From: Bactericera cockerelli
Taxonomy: Eukaryota > Arthropoda > Insecta > Hemiptera > Triozidae
Reading direction: 5' to 3'
Assembly (NCBI GenBank): GCA_024516035.1
Contig: CM044957.1
Location: 15,882,564 to 15,946,563 of the forward strand
DNA length: 64,000 nt
Shown here in pieces: positions 62,700-64,000 of this stretch. Numbering within the stretch: the stretch's first letter is position 1; every line of letters starts with the position of its first letter. The position numbers and the translations under genes are program-made. The notes under the pieces are model-generated. The model was not told where the DNA came from. It saw nothing but the letters and a program-made list of their open reading frames with translations, and ran no database searches.

Positions 62700-62834
62700 T
62701 TAGGGCGGAATTAATAGACGTTTTTGTAATACCTCTGTGGCGCTAAGTCACGGATTGCGTACTGTGTAAGATAGGGAAAACCGACGCTTACCAACGACTT
62801 AAGTTCTTGATGTTGTCTATTAATTCCGCCCTTA
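62700..62834. mobile_element. 129-bp MITE, complete, TTA-flanked
   Basis: Perfect 17-base inverted repeats GGGCGGAATTAATAGAC lie at 62703-62719 and (inverted) 62815-62831. TTA at 62700-62702 and 62832-62834 is the target duplication. The 3-bp TWA duplication and a GGGCGG start are like PIF/Harbinger MITEs. The core CCTCTGTGGCGCTAAGTC is shared with the copies at 44577 and 62832. No coding capacity. Confidence 0.85.
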
Positions 62835-63253
62835 GACGATTTTGTAATGCCTCTGTGGCGCTAAGTCTTGGATTGTATTCTGTGTTAGATGGGGAAAACC
62901 GATGCTAAGCAATTACTTAAGTTATCGATTTTGTATATTAATTTTGCCAGTAGTCACTGTGGCAGAGCGAGTTAGCGCGCTAGGCATTGCACACATGGTG
63001 ACCTGGGTTCGATTCCCAGCGGGGGAGGATTTTTTCTGCTCTGTACTTGGATGTTCGGGGTCCACTCATACCTCGTGAGGAAAAATGAGTAGCTGCTTTA
63101 ATGTGAAGTAGCGACCAGTGGCAGAATCTTAGGCAAAAAATTAAACAAGATATTGTAAATTAAAGTGGTAAAGTCCTATGATTCTGCGCTACCCACTAAA
63201 ATTGTGACATAATAACACAAAGAAAAAGCATTATTATTATATTAATTTTGCCC
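62832..63253. mobile_element. second MITE copy, split by a SINE
   Basis: Begins TTAGACGATTTTGTAATGCC, lacking most of the left inverted repeat, and shares the family core through ATCGATTTTGTATATTAATT. Its right end, the complement of which is GGGCAAAATTAATA, is completed only after the SINE, at 63241-63253. The two MITE copies abut head to tail at a shared TTA. The SINE therefore inserted into an already present MITE. Confidence 0.8.
62949..63237 (+). mobile_element. tRNA-derived SINE, complete, inside a MITE
   Basis: The head carries Pol III promoter boxes: TGGCAGAGCGAGTTAGCGCG (box A region) and GGGTTCGATTCCC (box B), the latter in a perfect 5-bp T-arm CTGGG-TTCGATT-CCCAG. A non-tRNA body of about 200 bp and an (ATT)n tail follow. 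TATATTAATTTTGCC at 62934-62948 recurs at 63238-63252 as a 15-bp target duplication. Its last bases (AAAGCATTATTATTAT) resemble the LINE 3' ends in this window (AAAGCAT...ATAATAAT). A second copy starts at 63753. Confidence 0.92.
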
Positions 63254-63352
63254 ATAATTTTACATTTTTTCCACTGTGTAAATTTCTTACCGAAACATAC
63301 AAGTTTTGCAAAGTAAAATTGTCTCACCCCTGCTTACCCTTTTTGATTTCAG

Positions 63353-63453
63353 ATCCCATCCGACACCCTGGAGGAGTTCAAGTGATGTTTTTACCCTCTT
63401 TGGCGACCCTAGTGGTCGTCATCCTATCTCTTCTTCCCACCTCCACCCCGCAG
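63353..63453 (+). CDS. first main coding exon: N terminus of a secreted or membrane protein
   Basis: The acceptor CTTTTTGATTTCAG (to 63352) and the donor CCGCAG|GTAAGTTC (63454) bound a 101-nt exon of higher GC than its surroundings. ATG at 63385 (G at -3) opens MFLPSLATLVVVILSLL, then PTSTPQ at the donor: a hydrophobic core of about 14 residues, then a polar, Pro/Ser/Thr region, the form of an N-terminal signal peptide with cleavage near the donor. The exon ends in phase 0. Upstream in the exon the frame is open (PIRHPGGVQV) and joins the exon at 60544 in phase, so the signal might carry an N-terminal extension. The remaining exons lie beyond the window; the mature protein cannot be identified. 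Another frame of the exon is also open but reads as low-complexity Ser/His/Pro. Confidence 0.55.
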
Positions 63454-64000
63454 GTAAGTTCCACCAACTAACAATATCATTTCTCTTAAGACTTTGCCTA
63501 CCCTGGGACTCAGTTCCAACCCCCGAACACCAGCAAATGCTCGACACAAATCCAAGATAGGTTTTGAATTTGAAACCCATCCCATTCCTAGACTGGCTTA
63601 ACGTTGCTTATCTTGATAGTCAGAACGAGAACTGGCCCTCATTCCAGAAATCACGCTCACTCTCATAATCCCCAAATCTCCTTTTCAACCATCACATATC
63701 GCACTCTAGTTGGTTATTACGTTCAAATTGCACAATCAAAGTGCGTTGTGTTAGTAGTCACTATGGCAGAGCGAGTTAGCGCGCTAGGCATTGCACACAT
63801 GGTGACCTGGGTTCGATTCCCAGCGGGGGAGGATTTTTTCTGCTCTGTACTTGGATGTTCGGGGTCCACTCATACCTCGTGAGGAAAAATGAGTAGCTGC
63901 TTTAATGTGAAGCAGCGACCAGTGGCAGAATCTTAGGCAAAAAAAGAATACAAGGTATTGAAAATTAAAGTGGTAAAGTCCTATGATTCTGCGCTACCCA
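63454..64000 (+). other. start of the next intron
   Basis: Begins with the GTAAGT donor. Moderately CA-rich sequence to 63750, then a SINE copy that runs off the window. Confidence 0.5.
63753..64000 (+). mobile_element. tRNA-derived SINE, second copy (cut by window end)
   Basis: Nearly identical to 62949-63237 from AGTAGTCACT through the box A and box B head and the body to GATTCTGCGCTACCCA at the last base. Only a few substitutions are visible (for example CTGTGG/CTATGG at the start), so both copies are young. The tail and target duplication lie outside the window. Confidence 0.92.

Larger units (their letters stand above)
60664..63352 (+). other. inferred second intron
   Basis: Runs from GTGAGC at 60664 to TTTTTGATTTCAG at 63352 (2689 bp). 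It holds AT-rich DNA up to about 62700 with nothing recognised, then the MITE/SINE nest described separately. Confidence 0.45.

Noticed and set aside
62955..63030. A functional tRNA gene
   Set aside because: The A and B boxes and T-arm are good, but the acceptor stem is not paired and the sequence continues as a repeated SINE body with a second identical copy at 63753.
1..64000. CRISPR arrays, operons, rRNA genes or prokaryotic signals
   Set aside because: None seen; the window is intron-like eukaryotic DNA, and the tandem arrays have no spacer-repeat structure.

Overview
This is eukaryotic DNA, almost certainly from an insect. It is AT-rich, has no dense operon-like coding, carries spliced-gene signals and is full of transposable-element remnants. 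The mariner, hAT, piggyBac-like and (CACTA or Tc1-like) DNA elements, the LINE tails that encode an RTGW-EEIAIGNNPAL-type C terminus, and the tRNA-derived SINEs together fit a hemipteran such as a planthopper or leafhopper. That placement is inference; a lepidopteran, which also has many GTAGGTACCTAC words, cannot be excluded without a search.

The layout reads best as the 5' part of one long-intron gene on the + strand. A probable 5' leader exon ends at 155 with a CAAG|GTAAGA donor. A very long intron follows, about 60 kb. A 120-nt exon (60544-60663) then carries a start codon near its 3' end, and a second exon (63353-63453) continues in the same phase into a classic signal-peptide sequence that ends at a CAG|GTAAGT donor. 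The product would be a secreted or type I membrane protein, but only its N terminus is inside the window. Two splice-acceptor/donor fusions in the long intron (24931-24934 and 50403-50406) look like recursive-splicing (ratchet) points and would cut it into pieces of about 25, 25 and 10 kb. A separate 60-nt cassette-like exon lies at 52179-52238.

The rest of the window is intronic repeat content. Main elements: a LINE 3' end on the minus strand (9369-9612) and a 5'-truncated second copy (34472-34652); a complete 2.1-kb non-autonomous hAT element with an 8-bp target duplication (17394-19510); a 2.0-kb CACTG...CAGTG element with TA flanks and dense subterminal repeats (28661-30664); an internally deleted mariner with a broken transposase (45218-46135); a 981-bp TTAA-flanked piggyBac-like element (58961-59941); a 129-bp MITE family (44577-44701, 62703-62831, 62832-63253); and a tRNA-derived SINE that has inserted into one of those MITEs (62949-63237), with a second copy running off the window end.

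From 35069 to 42223 the assembly repeats about 3.5 kb on either side of a 100-N gap. The geometry (suffix of the left contig equals prefix of the right contig) says this is an unmerged contig overlap, probably two haplotypes, and not a biological tandem duplication. The left copy carries a SINE insertion with a target duplication that the right copy lacks, so a polymorphic insertion is visible directly. I recognise no complete protein-coding gene in the window.
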